Origin: Chitinophaga niabensis | GTDB taxonomy: Bacteria; Bacteroidota; Bacteroidia; Chitinophagales; Chitinophagaceae | Reading direction: 5' to 3' | Assembly (NCBI GenBank): GCA_017849435.1 | Contig: JAFIGY010000009.1 | Location: forward strand, 434,001-498,000 | DNA length: 64,000 nucleotides | Shown here: positions 18,502 through 27,279 of the stretch, piece by piece | Layout: each line of letters begins with the position of its first letter | Numbering within the stretch: position 1 is the stretch's first letter | The notes under the pieces: generated by a model | Seen by the model: only the letters and a program-made list of their open reading frames with translations | What the model was told of the DNA's origin: nothing | Database searches by the model: none | Made by a program: the position numbers and the translations under genes

Positions 18502-19395
18502 TTGGAAAACAATCAAATATTATCCCTGCACCAGGTCTCCAAAAATTACGGTCCTATTCAGGCATTGAAAGAAGTTTCCTTCGAAGTACCTGCTGGCAGC
18601 GTATTTGGCGTACTGGGACCCAACGGCAGCGGTAAAACAACTTTGCTGGGCATCATCATGGATGTGCTGAAAGCGAACAGTGGCACGTATCAATGGTTCG
18701 GGCAGCCCCCGCACCAGGATCAACGCAAACGGATCGGAACTTTGCTCGAAACACCTAACTTTTATCACTACTATTCTGCTATCAGGAACCTTGAGATCAC
18801 CGCTGCCATTAAAGGACGTGGCACGGACGATATTGAACGGGTGCTCAAACTGACGGAGCTATGGGAACGGAAGGATTCGAAGTTCAGCACTTTCTCACTG
18901 GGTATGAAACAGCGCCTCGCGATCGCGAATGCATTGTTGGGGAACCCGGAAGTATTGCTGCTGGATGAGCCTACCAATGGCCTGGATCCCGCCGGTATCG
19001 CGGAGATCCGTGAGCTGATCCGTCAGCTTGGGCAACGGGGAACCACGGTGATCATGGCGAGCCACCTGCTGGATGAAGTGGAGAAAGTCTGCACCCACGT
19101 GGCGATCCTCAAGAAAGGCGTATTGCTGACTTCCGGACATGTAGATCAGGTGCTGGCCAATGAAGATATGATCGAGATCGGTGCGGCGGATCTGAGCAGG
19201 CTGGAAGGCGTGCTGAGCAGTCTGCCAGACGTCAAGTCCATCCGCCGGCACAACGGCAGCTTCCAGGTCATCTTCACCGAAGGGCGAACTGCGGAACAGC
19301 TGAACAGGCATTGTTTTGAACAGGGCATTACCCTGAATTACCTGGCCGTGAAACGCAAGAGCCTTGAGGCAAGGTTCATCGAGCTGACCAATTGA
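18502..19395 (+). CDS. ABC transporter ATP-binding protein
   Basis: ATPase subunit of an ABC-2-type transporter (297 residues), starting at a TTG. Walker A is GPNGSGKTT (residues 39-47), the signature is FSLGMKQRLAIANALL, Walker B with catalytic Glu is VLLLDEPTNGLDP, and the switch His is in MASHLLDEVEKV. The last 90 residues carry the small accessory domain common in ABC-2 exporters. It is followed by its permease gene. The TTG start is 30 bases after the fused beta-oxidation gene, and the short gap suggests possible read-through, but a functional link is not evident. Confidence 0.93.
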   Translation: MENNQILSLHQVSKNYGPIQALKEVSFEVPAGSVFGVLGPNGSGKTTLLGIIMDVLKANSGTYQWFGQPPHQDQRKRIGTLLETPNFYHYYSAIRNLEITAAIKGRGTDDIERVLKLTELWERKDSKFSTFSLGMKQRLAIANALLGNPEVLLLDEPTNGLDPAGIAEIRELIRQLGQRGTTVIMASHLLDEVEKVCTHVAILKKGVLLTSGHVDQVLANEDMIEIGAADLSRLEGVLSSLPDVKSIRRHNGSFQVIFTEGRTAEQLNRHCFEQGITLNYLAVKRKSLEARFIELTN

Positions 19396-19424
19396 TCTCT
19401 TTTACCCTTAACCGTATTATCGAA

Positions 19425-20201
19425 ATGACACAAGTACTCAAGATAGAATGGCTCAAAGTAAAAGCCTACCGCACGTTCTGGATCCTCATCGGCCTGTTCA
19501 CCGTTGCCGGTCCATTGTTGTGCATGGCTTACCAGAGCCTCAACCGGCAAGTGAGCAGCAAACTTCCTCTTTTCAAAGATCCCTTTGCTTTCCCGGAAGT
19601 TTATGAAACCACCGCCTGGCTGACCAGCTATATGACGCCGGTTATGGGCATCCTGCTGATCATCCTGCTGACCAACGAAAACAACTTCCGCACCATCCGC
19701 CAGAACATTATCGATGGCTGGAGCCGGGATCAGTTCATCCTCGCAAAATTCGGGGTGATGATCGGCATGGTGTTGTACATCACACTGCTGGTTGCGCTCA
19801 CGGCATTCGTATTCGGCGCACAGTCCGGCGGAAGCCCTTCTGAAGGAACATCCATGATCCTTTTGTCTGCCCTGCAAAGCCTCACTTATCTTTCCATCGC
19901 TTTTTTCCTCGGCACCTTCATGAAACGCTCCGGTATTGCGATCGCGATCTATGTGTTTTATGCTTATGTGGGTGAGTTCATGATTGCCGCGCTGCTGGAC
20001 TTCAAAGTGAAAACGCATTCCGGCGCTTTTCTGCCGATGGAATGTACGGACAGGCTTATCTCCGGCGGTTCCAAGATCATCCGCCAGCTTGCCAGCAGGG
20101 CAACGCCCCCGTCTAACACCGTATACGCTTTGACAGCCGTAGCTTACATCCTGATATTCTGCTATTTCAGCTGGCGCAAAATGAAGAAAGCGGATCTGTA
20201 A
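19425..20201 (+). CDS. ABC-2 type transporter permease
   Basis: Permease partner of the ATPase just upstream (258 residues). I prefer the ATG at 19425 (MTQVLKIEWLKVKAYRTFWILIGLF). An in-frame TTG at 19392 overlaps the ATPase stop and adds an unlikely 11-residue leader. Six or so hydrophobic segments are visible: WILIGLFTVAGPLLCMA, VMGILLIILLTN, VMIGMVLYITLLVALTAFVFG, SLTYLSIAFFLGTFM, IAIAIYVFYAYVGEFMIAAL and TAVAYILIFCYF. The pattern LTNENNFRTIRQNIIDGWSRDQFILAK is common in Bacteroidota ABC-2 permeases of this type. The transported molecule is unknown. Confidence 0.88.
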   Translation: MTQVLKIEWLKVKAYRTFWILIGLFTVAGPLLCMAYQSLNRQVSSKLPLFKDPFAFPEVYETTAWLTSYMTPVMGILLIILLTNENNFRTIRQNIIDGWSRDQFILAKFGVMIGMVLYITLLVALTAFVFGAQSGGSPSEGTSMILLSALQSLTYLSIAFFLGTFMKRSGIAIAIYVFYAYVGEFMIAALLDFKVKTHSGAFLPMECTDRLISGGSKIIRQLASRATPPSNTVYALTAVAYILIFCYFSWRKMKKADL

Positions 20202-20246
20202 CCGGTTTATCAAAATGTTAGATAAATTTGTTGTCAAAAGCTGAAG

Positions 20247-21017
20247 GTGAAAAAGGAAAAGCTCATATTGGTCACGAATGACGACGGTATAACGGCTCCG
20301 GGCATACGTACTTTGATAGAAGCGGTGAAGCCGCTGGGGAAGGTAGTAGTGGTGGCGCCGGACAGTCCGCAATCCGGCAAAGGACACGCCATCACGCTGG
20401 GCTTTCCGCTGCGGATGAACCAGGTAGATATTTTCGAAGGTATAGAAGCCTGGCAGTGTTCCGGTACGCCGGTAGATTGTGTGAAGCTGGCACGGGACAA
20501 GATACTGGATCAGCCGGCAGATTTGTGCGTGAGCGGCATCAATCATGGAGCAAATCATTCCATCAATATCATTTATTCCGGAACCATGTCTGCCGCTATG
20601 GAAGCCGCTATCGAAGGTATTCCATCCGTCGGCTTTTCTTATCTGAACTATGATTATGCAGCTGATCTGAGCATTTGCAAAGAAGTGGCGCATGATATCA
20701 CCAAAAAGATGCTGACAACAAACCTGCCGCCGCATACGTTGTTCAACGTGAATATACCCAATGTTGACAGGAGAGCGTACAAAGGTATTCGTATCAGCCG
20801 GCAGGCGAATGCCAAATGGGTGGAAGAGTTCGATGAACGGCGGGACCCTACCGGCAAAAAGTACTACTGGCTCACAGGCGAGTTCAAGAACATGGATAAC
20901 GGGGAAGATACCGATGTATGGGCGCTGGAGAACGGCTATACCGCTTTGGTGCCCGTACAGTTCGATCTGACCGATTTCCGGCTGAAGAGGAGACTGGAAG
21001 AGGAATGGCGCTTTTGA
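20247..21017 (+). CDS. surE: 5'/3'-nucleotidase SurE
   Basis: Nucleoside monophosphate phosphatase of the survival protein E family (256 residues, normal length), starting at a GTG. The metal-binding N-terminus LVTNDDGITAPGIRTL is diagnostic. Other family blocks are VVAPDSPQSGKGHAIT, SGTPVDCVKLA, VSGINHGANHSINIIYSGTMSAAMEAA and NVNIPNV. It dephosphorylates nucleotides and possibly short polyphosphates in the cytoplasm. It begins a cluster with a small membrane protein and lpxB, spaced 16 and 6 bases apart, an arrangement seen in related bacteria. Confidence 0.97.
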   Translation: MKKEKLILVTNDDGITAPGIRTLIEAVKPLGKVVVVAPDSPQSGKGHAITLGFPLRMNQVDIFEGIEAWQCSGTPVDCVKLARDKILDQPADLCVSGINHGANHSINIIYSGTMSAAMEAAIEGIPSVGFSYLNYDYAADLSICKEVAHDITKKMLTTNLPPHTLFNVNIPNVDRRAYKGIRISRQANAKWVEEFDERRDPTGKKYYWLTGEFKNMDNGEDTDVWALENGYTALVPVQFDLTDFRLKRRLEEEWRF

Positions 21018-21033
21018 CCCATAATCTGCGATC

Positions 21034-21330
21034 ATGCTAAAACAAGATAAACTATCACTCGGCATCCTGCTCGGACTGCTGACCCCGGGAATCGCTTTCT
21101 TCCTGTATTACCTCGGCGTATTCATGCCCCGCGGCCAGCATCTCAACGAGTTCTTCCTCATGCTGAAGAACAACAAACAGGTATTGCCCAAACTGATCAG
21201 CATCTGCCTGCTGGCAAACGGGATCGTGTTTTACCTCTATACCCGCAAACGCCGCGACCTGACTGCCAGAGGCATTTTCCTCGTTACAATGTTGTATGCA
21301 ATCGTTATCTTGCTGCTCAAAATCATCTAA
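21034..21330 (+). CDS. Small three-helix membrane protein between surE and lpxB
   Basis: A 98-residue protein that I do not recognise. Hydrophobic segments at about residues 9-29 (LGILLGLLTPGIAFFLYYLGV), 52-69 (LPKLISICLLANGIVFYL) and 79-97 (RGIFLVTMLYAIVILLLKI) suggest three transmembrane helices, with a basic loop (YTRKRRDLTAR) between the last two. It sits 16 bases after surE and 6 bases before lpxB and is probably translated from the same message, so it may serve the envelope. No function can be read from the sequence. Confidence 0.78.
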   Translation: MLKQDKLSLGILLGLLTPGIAFFLYYLGVFMPRGQHLNEFFLMLKNNKQVLPKLISICLLANGIVFYLYTRKRRDLTARGIFLVTMLYAIVILLLKII

Positions 21331-21336
21331 CCTTCA

Positions 21337-22440
21337 GTGAAATACTACATTATCGCCGGTGAAGCCTCCGGAGACCTCCATGGCAGTAATCTTATCAAAC
21401 AGATCAAACAGCTGGACGATGCTGCGGATATCCGTTGCTGGGGCGGCGATATGATGGCGCAGGCCGGTGGTCATGTAGTAAAGCATTATAAGGAACTTGC
21501 CTTCATGGGTTTTGTGGAAGTGGTGATGAACCTCCGCACCATTTTCCGGAACCTGGACTGGTGTAAGAAAGATATTCTTGCATTTCAGCCGGATGCCCTT
21601 GTACTGATCGATTATCCCGGCTTCAATCTCCGCATTGCGGAATGGGCGAAACAGCAGGGGTTAAAAGTGATCTACTATATCAGTCCGCAGGTGTGGGCCT
21701 GGAAAGAAAGCCGGGTAAAGAAGATACGGGAGTGTGTGGATAAAATGCTTTGCATCCTGCCCTTTGAAAAAGAATTTTATCACAAGTGGAACTATGAAGC
21801 GGAGTATGTGGGCCATCCGTTGATAGAAGTGGTGAAAGCCGCCAGGGAAGCTCCCCCGGCCCCCCGCTTCTCAGACAAACCCATCATCGCCCTCCTCCCC
21901 GGAAGCCGCAGGCAGGAAGTAACAGAAAAATTGCCTGTCATGCTTTCCATGGCCCGGTATTTCCCCGAGTACCAGTTCGTGATGGCACAGGCGCCGAGTC
22001 TGGATGACAGCTTCATCCGCTCCTTTACGGACGCTTATCCGAACGTATCGGTCGTAAAAGGACAAACATATGCGTTACTGCTGCAAGCCTCCGCTGCGCT
22101 GGTTACCTCCGGCACGGCCACTCTGGAAACCGCGCTGTTCGGCGTTCCCGAGGTAGTGTGCTATAAAGGCAGCCCTATTTCCTATTTCTTCGCAAAACGA
22201 CTTATCAAAGTAAAATATATCTCGCTCGTTAACCTCATCATGGACAAACCCGTGGTAAAAGAGCTCATCCAGCACGATCTCACCGAAGAAAACCTGCTGA
22301 AGGAACTGACCCTGATCCTGAAAGATGAAGCCCGCCGCGAACAAATGAAGGCTGATTATGCGGTGCTCTGGACGCTTCTCGGCGACGGTACTGCGTCCCG
22401 CAAGGCAGCGGAAGCGATCGTGGCAGCAGTGAATGGTTAA
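21337..22440 (+). CDS. lpxB: Lipid-A-disaccharide synthase
   Basis: Glycosyltransferase (GT19) of 367 residues that condenses UDP-2,3-diacylglucosamine with lipid X to form the lipid A disaccharide, at the inner face of the cytoplasmic membrane. It starts at a GTG. Visible family blocks are YYIIAGEASGDLHGSNLIKQI, MGFVEVV, LIDYPGFNLRIA, VIYYISPQVWAWKESRVKKI, ILPFEKEFY, YVGHPL and LLPGSRRQEV. The end carries VTSGTATLETALFGVPEVVCYK. It confirms a Gram-negative outer membrane. Its 3' end overlaps the end of a small convergent gene by four bases. Confidence 0.97.
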   Translation: MKYYIIAGEASGDLHGSNLIKQIKQLDDAADIRCWGGDMMAQAGGHVVKHYKELAFMGFVEVVMNLRTIFRNLDWCKKDILAFQPDALVLIDYPGFNLRIAEWAKQQGLKVIYYISPQVWAWKESRVKKIRECVDKMLCILPFEKEFYHKWNYEAEYVGHPLIEVVKAAREAPPAPRFSDKPIIALLPGSRRQEVTEKLPVMLSMARYFPEYQFVMAQAPSLDDSFIRSFTDAYPNVSVVKGQTYALLLQASAALVTSGTATLETALFGVPEVVCYKGSPISYFFAKRLIKVKYISLVNLIMDKPVVKELIQHDLTEENLLKELTLILKDEARREQMKADYAVLWTLLGDGTASRKAAEAIVAAVNG

Positions 22441-22604
22441 TGCCGGATCAGCTTGATGATCAGCACAATGAGCGCGATCAGGAATAAGATGATGGAGATC
22501 CGGTTCATGCCGTGCATGAGCCTGGTATTGGTGTTCAGCGGCTCGTTCTTGTCCCGCTTCCGGATGTAGAGATATTGCAATATCTGACGCCAGATGCTTT
22601 TCAT
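22437..22604 (-). CDS. 55-residue membrane protein, possibly DUF6728-like
   Basis: A small gene on the minus strand, from ATG at 22604 to TAA at 22437. The protein starts MKSIWRQILQYLYIRKRDKN, has an NTNTRLMHGMNRISI middle, and ends in a hydrophobic helix (ILFLIALIVLIIKLI). The N-terminal aromatic/basic half plus a single C-terminal transmembrane helix recalls short Bacteroidota proteins annotated DUF6728, but I cannot confirm this by search. It overlaps the 3' end of lpxB tail-to-tail by four bases and is divergent from the beta-mannosidase gene. Coding is supported by the coherent composition and by the clean fit into an otherwise empty gap. Confidence 0.65.
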   Translation of the reverse strand: MKSIWRQILQYLYIRKRDKNEPLNTNTRLMHGMNRISIILFLIALIVLIIKLIRH

Positions 22605-22665
22605 TACTGCAAATATCCGAATAAAATTAGTTTATTTTTACCCCGTATTACCACGCTTTACAGCT

Positions 22666-25218
22666 ATGAGAAAATTATGGACAGGCTTGCTGCTGGCCGC
22701 TTTGCACGTTGCTGCCTATGGGCAGTCCGTACGCCCGCTGGCCAATGGATGGGAGTTTAGACGCACGGACGAAAATACCTGGAGAACCGCTACGGTCCCG
22801 GGAACAGTGCACACTGATCTGCTCGCTCATCAATTGATCCCGGATCCGTTCATGGACACCAATGAAAAAGGGGTGCAGTGGGTAGATAAAAAAGATTGGG
22901 AATACCGTTGCCGGTTCAGCGTTCCATCGGAAGAGCTCGCCAAAGATCAGCTGGCGTTGTGTTTTGAGGGACTGGACACCTATGCCGACGTGTACCTCAA
23001 CGAAACGCTGATCCTCCGCGCAGGCAATATGTTCGTGGCGAAGGAAGTGCCCGTGAAAAAATACCTGCAGGCCGGAGAGAATCATCTTCGCATCCTGTTC
23101 CACAGTCCCATTGCGCAGGACATGCCCAAATTCCTGGCACAACGAATCATTTATCCCGCCGGTAACGACGCCAGCGATATTCCATTAAGCGTTTTCGCGC
23201 GGAAAGCGCCTTACCATTATGGATGGGATTGGGGGCCGAGACTGGTCACCAGTGGCATCTGGCGGCCGGTGCTCCTCAAGGCATGGAACAAAGTGAATCT
23301 GCTGGACAGCTGGATTCGCCAGCAACAGCTCAGCGATGCACAAGCTACGCTGGAAGCCATACTCACGCTGGATGTACAGACAGCCGGTACCTATCAGCTG
23401 CTGGTAAGAAGCGCTGCTAACGAGTTTGCTCCGCAACAGATCAGCAAAACCCTCCACCCCGGGCCCCAAACGATCCGCATCCCTTTCCTCATCAAAAAAC
23501 CGCAACGCTGGTGGCCGAACGGACTGGGCATGCAGAAGCGCTACACCGTGGAAACAGTCGTGCTCAGCGGGAAAGATACCCTGCAGAAGCAAACGCAGCG
23601 GATCGGGTTGCGGACAGTGGAAGTGGTGAACAAGCCGGACAGTATGGGCACCAGCTTTTTCGTGAAAGTGAACGGTCGGCCCGTTTTCACGAAAGGAGCG
23701 AATTATATTCCGCAGGACAACTTCCTGCCGCGTGCTAACGGTGAACGATATACGAAATTATTCAACGACATGCAGGAAGCGCATTTCAACATGGTGCGTG
23801 TTTGGGGCGGCGGTATTTACGAAAACGACCAGTTCTACGATCTGGCGGACGAGCGAGGGATACTCGTTTGGCAGGATTTCATGTTTGCCTGTACGTTGTA
23901 TCCCGGGGATGAGGGCTTCCTGCAACAGGTGAAGGAAGAGGCTGTGTATAATATCACACGGCTGCGGAATCACCCGTCACTCGCGCTCTGGTGCGGGAAC
24001 AACGAGATCGCCGTGGCGATAAAGAACTGGGGCTGGAAAGACGGATATGCATATACGGATGAGCAATGGGCGAAAATGCAGCGGGATTACGATGTCCTGT
24101 TCAAGGACGTACTCGCAAATGCCGTGAAAACAACAGACCCTGACCGTTTTTATTTCCCGTCCTCACCCATCAGCAACTGGGGACGCGCGGAAGATTTTCG
24201 GCATGGCGACAACCACTACTGGGGCGTATGGCATGGTATGGAAGGATTTGAGTCCTTTGCCACGCACATTCCCCGTTTCATGAGCGAGTACGGTTTCCAG
24301 TCGTTCCCGGACATCCATACCGTCCGCCGTTTCGCCAATACTTCCCAGTGGAATATCAACTCCCTCACCATGCAATCTCATCAGAAAAGCATCACGCGCG
24401 GGAATGCAGCGATCAAAACTTACATGGAGCGTTATTACAAAGAGCCGAAGGATTTTCAGGCATTCCTTTACATGAGCCAGGTATTGCAGGCCGAAGGCAT
24501 GAAAACAGGCATGGAAGCCCATCGCAGAGCAATGCCCTTTTGCATGGGAACACTGTACTGGCAGCTGAACGATTGCTGGCCCGGCCCCTCCTGGAGCGGG
24601 ATCGACTATTACGGAAGATGGAAAGCCCTGCATTACTTTGTGAAGAAAGCGTTTAACCCGGTGTTGTTAAGCATGGTGAAGGAAAAAGAGAAAGTGGTGA
24701 TCTGGCTGGTGAACGATGAATGGAAGGACGGGGATGTACAACTGCAGATGGAGCTGATGGATATGACAGGGAAAGTACGCTGGAGAGAAAGCAGGGCCAT
24801 TCGCATGAAAGCCAACAACAGCACCGTCGCTTATAGTATTGACACCGCTGCCTTGCTGAAAGGAGCCGACGGTTCCGGGGTAATATTGTATTCCAAACTG
24901 GTAAAGAATAACCAGACTGTTACGGATAATGTCTTTTACTTTGTTCATCCCCGTCAGCTGCAACTGCCCAGGGTTGATATTTCGACGGATATTCAGCAGG
25001 CGGGAGATGGAACAGTGAACATCAGGCTGGAAGCCGGAGGACTTGCGCGGAATGTCTGCCTTTCTCTTGAAAATGATGATCAAAGCCATTTTTCAGATAA
25101 TTATTTCGATCTTTTACCTGGCAGGGCAATCAATATACAGGTACGCACAAAACTGACCGCGGCGCAGGTAAAAGAGCAGTTGCGCATGTTACATCTGGCG
25201 GCTGTGTGTAAAGAATAA
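22666..25218 (+). CDS. Secreted beta-mannosidase, glycoside hydrolase family 2
   Basis: A GH2 enzyme of 850 residues that removes terminal beta-D-mannose from oligosaccharides. I chose the ATG at 22666 because it opens a signal peptide (MRKLWTGLLLAALHVAAYGQ); an earlier in-frame ATG lies inside the divergent small gene. The N-terminal jelly-roll has the mannosidase pattern VPGTVHTDLLAHQLIPDPF. The catalytic barrel has WCGNNEIAVA with the acid/base Glu447, and RFMSEYGFQSFP with the nucleophile Glu541. YHYGWDWGPRLVTSGIWRPV is another beta-mannosidase hallmark. Probably periplasmic. The fucosidase gene follows after 11 bases, so the two may jointly trim glycans such as N-glycan cores, an inference from gene order only. 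Confidence 0.93.
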   Translation: MRKLWTGLLLAALHVAAYGQSVRPLANGWEFRRTDENTWRTATVPGTVHTDLLAHQLIPDPFMDTNEKGVQWVDKKDWEYRCRFSVPSEELAKDQLALCFEGLDTYADVYLNETLILRAGNMFVAKEVPVKKYLQAGENHLRILFHSPIAQDMPKFLAQRIIYPAGNDASDIPLSVFARKAPYHYGWDWGPRLVTSGIWRPVLLKAWNKVNLLDSWIRQQQLSDAQATLEAILTLDVQTAGTYQLLVRSAANEFAPQQISKTLHPGPQTIRIPFLIKKPQRWWPNGLGMQKRYTVETVVLSGKDTLQKQTQRIGLRTVEVVNKPDSMGTSFFVKVNGRPVFTKGANYIPQDNFLPRANGERYTKLFNDMQEAHFNMVRVWGGGIYENDQFYDLADERGILVWQDFMFACTLYPGDEGFLQQVKEEAVYNITRLRNHPSLALWCGNNEIAVAIKNWGWKDGYAYTDEQWAKMQRDYDVLFKDVLANAVKTTDPDRFYFPSSPISNWGRAEDFRHGDNHYWGVWHGMEGFESFATHIPRFMSEYGFQSFPDIHTVRRFANTSQWNINSLTMQSHQKSITRGNAAIKTYMERYYKEPKDFQAFLYMSQVLQAEGMKTGMEAHRRAMPFCMGTLYWQLNDCWPGPSWSGIDYYGRWKALHYFVKKAFNPVLLSMVKEKEKVVIWLVNDEWKDGDVQLQMELMDMTGKVRWRESRAIRMKANNSTVAYSIDTAALLKGADGSGVILYSKLVKNNQTVTDNVFYFVHPRQLQLPRVDISTDIQQAGDGTVNIRLEAGGLARNVCLSLENDDQSHFSDNYFDLLPGRAINIQVRTKLTAAQVKEQLRMLHLAAVCKE

Positions 25219-25229
25219 ACAGTGACACT

Positions 25230-26645
25230 ATGATAAAGAAGATCTTTTTAGCGGGATGTATGCTGGCTGTTACAGCCGCCCGCGCACAGAACGAACCCTA
25301 TGTGAAAGAGAAAGACCCGCAGGTACTGCAAAAGCTGGAAGACTGGCAGGACTGGAAATTCGGGCTGATGATGCACTGGGGCACCTATTCCCAATGGGGC
25401 ATCGTGGAATCCTGGAGCATCTGCCCGGAAGATGAAGGCTGGACGCAGCGGGAACCTTACGGCATTCCCTATTACGAATACCTGCAAAAGTACGAGGCGC
25501 TGGCCAATACCTTCAACCCTGTAAAATTCGATCCAGCCCGATGGGCTGCCGCTGCAAAGAAAGCGGGGATGAAGTACATGGTGTTCACTACCAAGCACCA
25601 CGACGGCTTCAGCATGTTTGACACGAAACAGACCGATTATCGCATTACCGCTCCCAACGTGCCTTTTAGCAAAGACCCGCGGGCGGATGTGACCAAAGAG
25701 ATATTCAATGCTTTCCGGAAGGAGGGGGTTCATATCGGCGCCTATTTTTCCAAACCGGACTGGCATTCCCAGAATTACTGGTGGTCTTATTTCCCGCCTA
25801 AAGACCGTAACCCGAATTATGATCTTGTGAAATATGCAGACCGCTGGAAAGCCTTTCAGCAGTTTACTTACAAACAGATCGAAGAGCTGATGAGCGGATA
25901 TGGAAAGATAGACATCCTCTGGCTGGACGGCGGCTGGGTTAGGCCGCGGCACATGCAAACGAAGGAATCGCTTTCCTGGAGCAAGACCGAACCGCAGAAC
26001 CAGGATATCAATATGCCGGCAATCGCCGGCATGGCCCGCCGGCACCAGCCCGGCCTGATCGTAGTAGATCGCAGTGTGCATGGTCCTTACGAGAACTATC
26101 GCACTCCCGAACAATCCATTCCGAATAAACCGCTGGATTATCCCTGGGAAACCTGTATGACCATGGCTAATTCCTGGTCCTATGTGCCGGATGATCACTA
26201 TAAGTCCGTGAACAAGATCATACACAACCTGGTGGACATTGTGGCCAAGGGCGGGAACTACCTGCTGAATATCGGTCCTGGTCCGGATGGTACCTGGCAC
26301 GAAGAGGCTTATCGCAAGCTGGACAGTATTGGTCAGTGGATGAACATCAACGGGGATGCGATCTACGGCACCCGCTCCATTGCGCCGTACAAGGATGGAA
26401 AGGTGTGCTTCACACAGAAAAAAGACGGCTCCGTATATGCGATCTATTTGCTGCAGGAAGGAGAATCCCTTCCCGCGGTGATCCGTTTTGCCGGTATCAC
26501 TCCGGCCAAAAAAGCCGAGATCACGTTGTTGGGGGAGAAACAAAGTCTTTCGTGGAAACAGTCGGGTGATGCGGTGGAGGTGAAGATGCCTGCTGCTGCG
26601 TTGAAACGTGCGTGGAAATATGCGGTAGCATTAAGAATAAAGTAA
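25230..26645 (+). CDS. Secreted alpha-L-fucosidase, glycoside hydrolase family 29
   Basis: A GH29 enzyme of 471 residues with a signal peptide (MIKKIFLAGCMLAVTAARAQ). It releases alpha-linked L-fucose. The family blocks are clear: FGLMMHWGTYSQWG, MKYMVFTTKHHDGFSMFDTKQTDY, IGAYFSKPDWHS and the nucleophile Asp233 in KIDILWLDGGW. GNYLLNIGPGPDGTW and a C-terminal beta-sandwich follow. The general acid is not conserved in sequence across GH29 and cannot be assigned here. It is in the same transcription unit as the beta-mannosidase and lies just before tRNA-Gln. No SusC/SusD pair is nearby, so this is not a classical polysaccharide utilisation locus. Confidence 0.93.
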   Translation: MIKKIFLAGCMLAVTAARAQNEPYVKEKDPQVLQKLEDWQDWKFGLMMHWGTYSQWGIVESWSICPEDEGWTQREPYGIPYYEYLQKYEALANTFNPVKFDPARWAAAAKKAGMKYMVFTTKHHDGFSMFDTKQTDYRITAPNVPFSKDPRADVTKEIFNAFRKEGVHIGAYFSKPDWHSQNYWWSYFPPKDRNPNYDLVKYADRWKAFQQFTYKQIEELMSGYGKIDILWLDGGWVRPRHMQTKESLSWSKTEPQNQDINMPAIAGMARRHQPGLIVVDRSVHGPYENYRTPEQSIPNKPLDYPWETCMTMANSWSYVPDDHYKSVNKIIHNLVDIVAKGGNYLLNIGPGPDGTWHEEAYRKLDSIGQWMNINGDAIYGTRSIAPYKDGKVCFTQKKDGSVYAIYLLQEGESLPAVIRFAGITPAKKAEITLLGEKQSLSWKQSGDAVEVKMPAAALKRAWKYAVALRIK

Positions 26646-26671
26646 GAGTGGTTTTTTTATTTGAAAACCCT

Positions 26672-26679
26672 TACCTTTG
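26672..26679 (+). promoter_or_regulatory. Bacteroidota -7 element before tRNA-Gln
   Basis: TACCTTTG matches TAnnTTTG exactly and lies 16 bases before the mature tRNA. I do not see a clean TTTG -33 element at the expected distance. Confidence 0.5.
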
Positions 26680-26695
26680 CGATCCTGTTACTATT

Positions 26696-26766
26696 TGCCC
26701 GATAGTATAACGGTAGTACGACAGACTCTGACTCTGTTTGTCTTGGTTCGAATCCAGGTCGGGCAA
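26696..26766 (+). tRNA. tRNA-Gln (anticodon CTG)
   Basis: A 71-base cloverleaf. The acceptor arm TGCCCGA (26696-26702) pairs with TCGGGCA (26759-26765), with discriminator A at 26766. The anticodon stem ACAGA/TCTGT encloses the loop CTCTGAC with anticodon CTG at 26728-26730, reading CAG codons. The T arm has the TTCGAAT loop. CCA is not encoded. Confidence 0.93.
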
Positions 26767-26770
26767 CGAA

Positions 26771-26806
26771 ACAGGGAAGTCGGCTTTAGCCGACTTCCCT
26801 GTTTTT
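26771..26806 (+). terminator. Strong terminator after tRNA-Gln
   Basis: A perfect 14-bp stem, ACAGGGAAGTCGGC (26771-26784) with GCCGACTTCCCTGT (26789-26802), has a TTTA loop and is followed by five T. Confidence 0.92.
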
Positions 26807-26809
26807 ATT

Positions 26810-27279
26810 GCCCCCAAACGTTCTAAATCAGGTTAGGGTAAGAACCGGTATGGAAGTCTCACAGTTAGCCGCTTAACGGTCCATACAGTTTGGATTGCCA
26901 AGTATCATTATCATCTATTGCAAGGAGGTATTCAACGATGCTGTCGGATCTTGCTGGTCCGGATTTGTGGAGTCTAAGATATTAGAATAAATATGCGATC
27001 CGGTATGGAAAATTCAGCCAAGCAGGAGGGTGAAGTTTTCAAGTAGTGAAAAATTGAGGCGCTTGGATGAGAGAGATTGTAATTTAGATTATATTAAAGC
27101 ATAAATCGCGAAAGGGTAACCCATTATAGATAAAATTGTTTAGTAGTCAAACGGTGAATGTAATTATTGTTATATGTATATATGAAGTATGATTGTATTC
27201 GCTTCCAATTGTAAATTCCCATAATATTTAAGATCAAAGATTGTTTTCCCGTATTATTTAACCTCTAAAATAGGAAAAG
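26810..27279. other. AT-rich non-coding stretch at the start of an accessory region
   Basis: No intact gene is visible in these 470 bases. Base composition drops to clearly AT-rich compared with the flanking genes. An inverted repeat GTATGGA ... TCCATAC (about 26848-26886) and a short relic-like reading frame on the minus strand (see 26865-26981) are the only structures I see. The upstream region of the following lipoprotein gene is included. Confidence 0.45.
26865..26981 (-). pseudogene. Possible C-terminal gene remnant
   Basis: A minus-strand frame of 38 codons without a start ends at TAA (26865-26867). It reads ...SDSIVEYLLAIDDNDTWQS... and finishes LYGPLSG. The composition looks protein-like (acidic/hydrophobic alternation), but the frame is short and I recognise no family, so chance is a real alternative. 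Confidence 0.2.

Noticed and set aside
22594..22665. Longer start for the beta-mannosidase at 22594
   Set aside because: It would lie within the divergent small gene and add 24 residues before a good signal peptide that starts at 22666.
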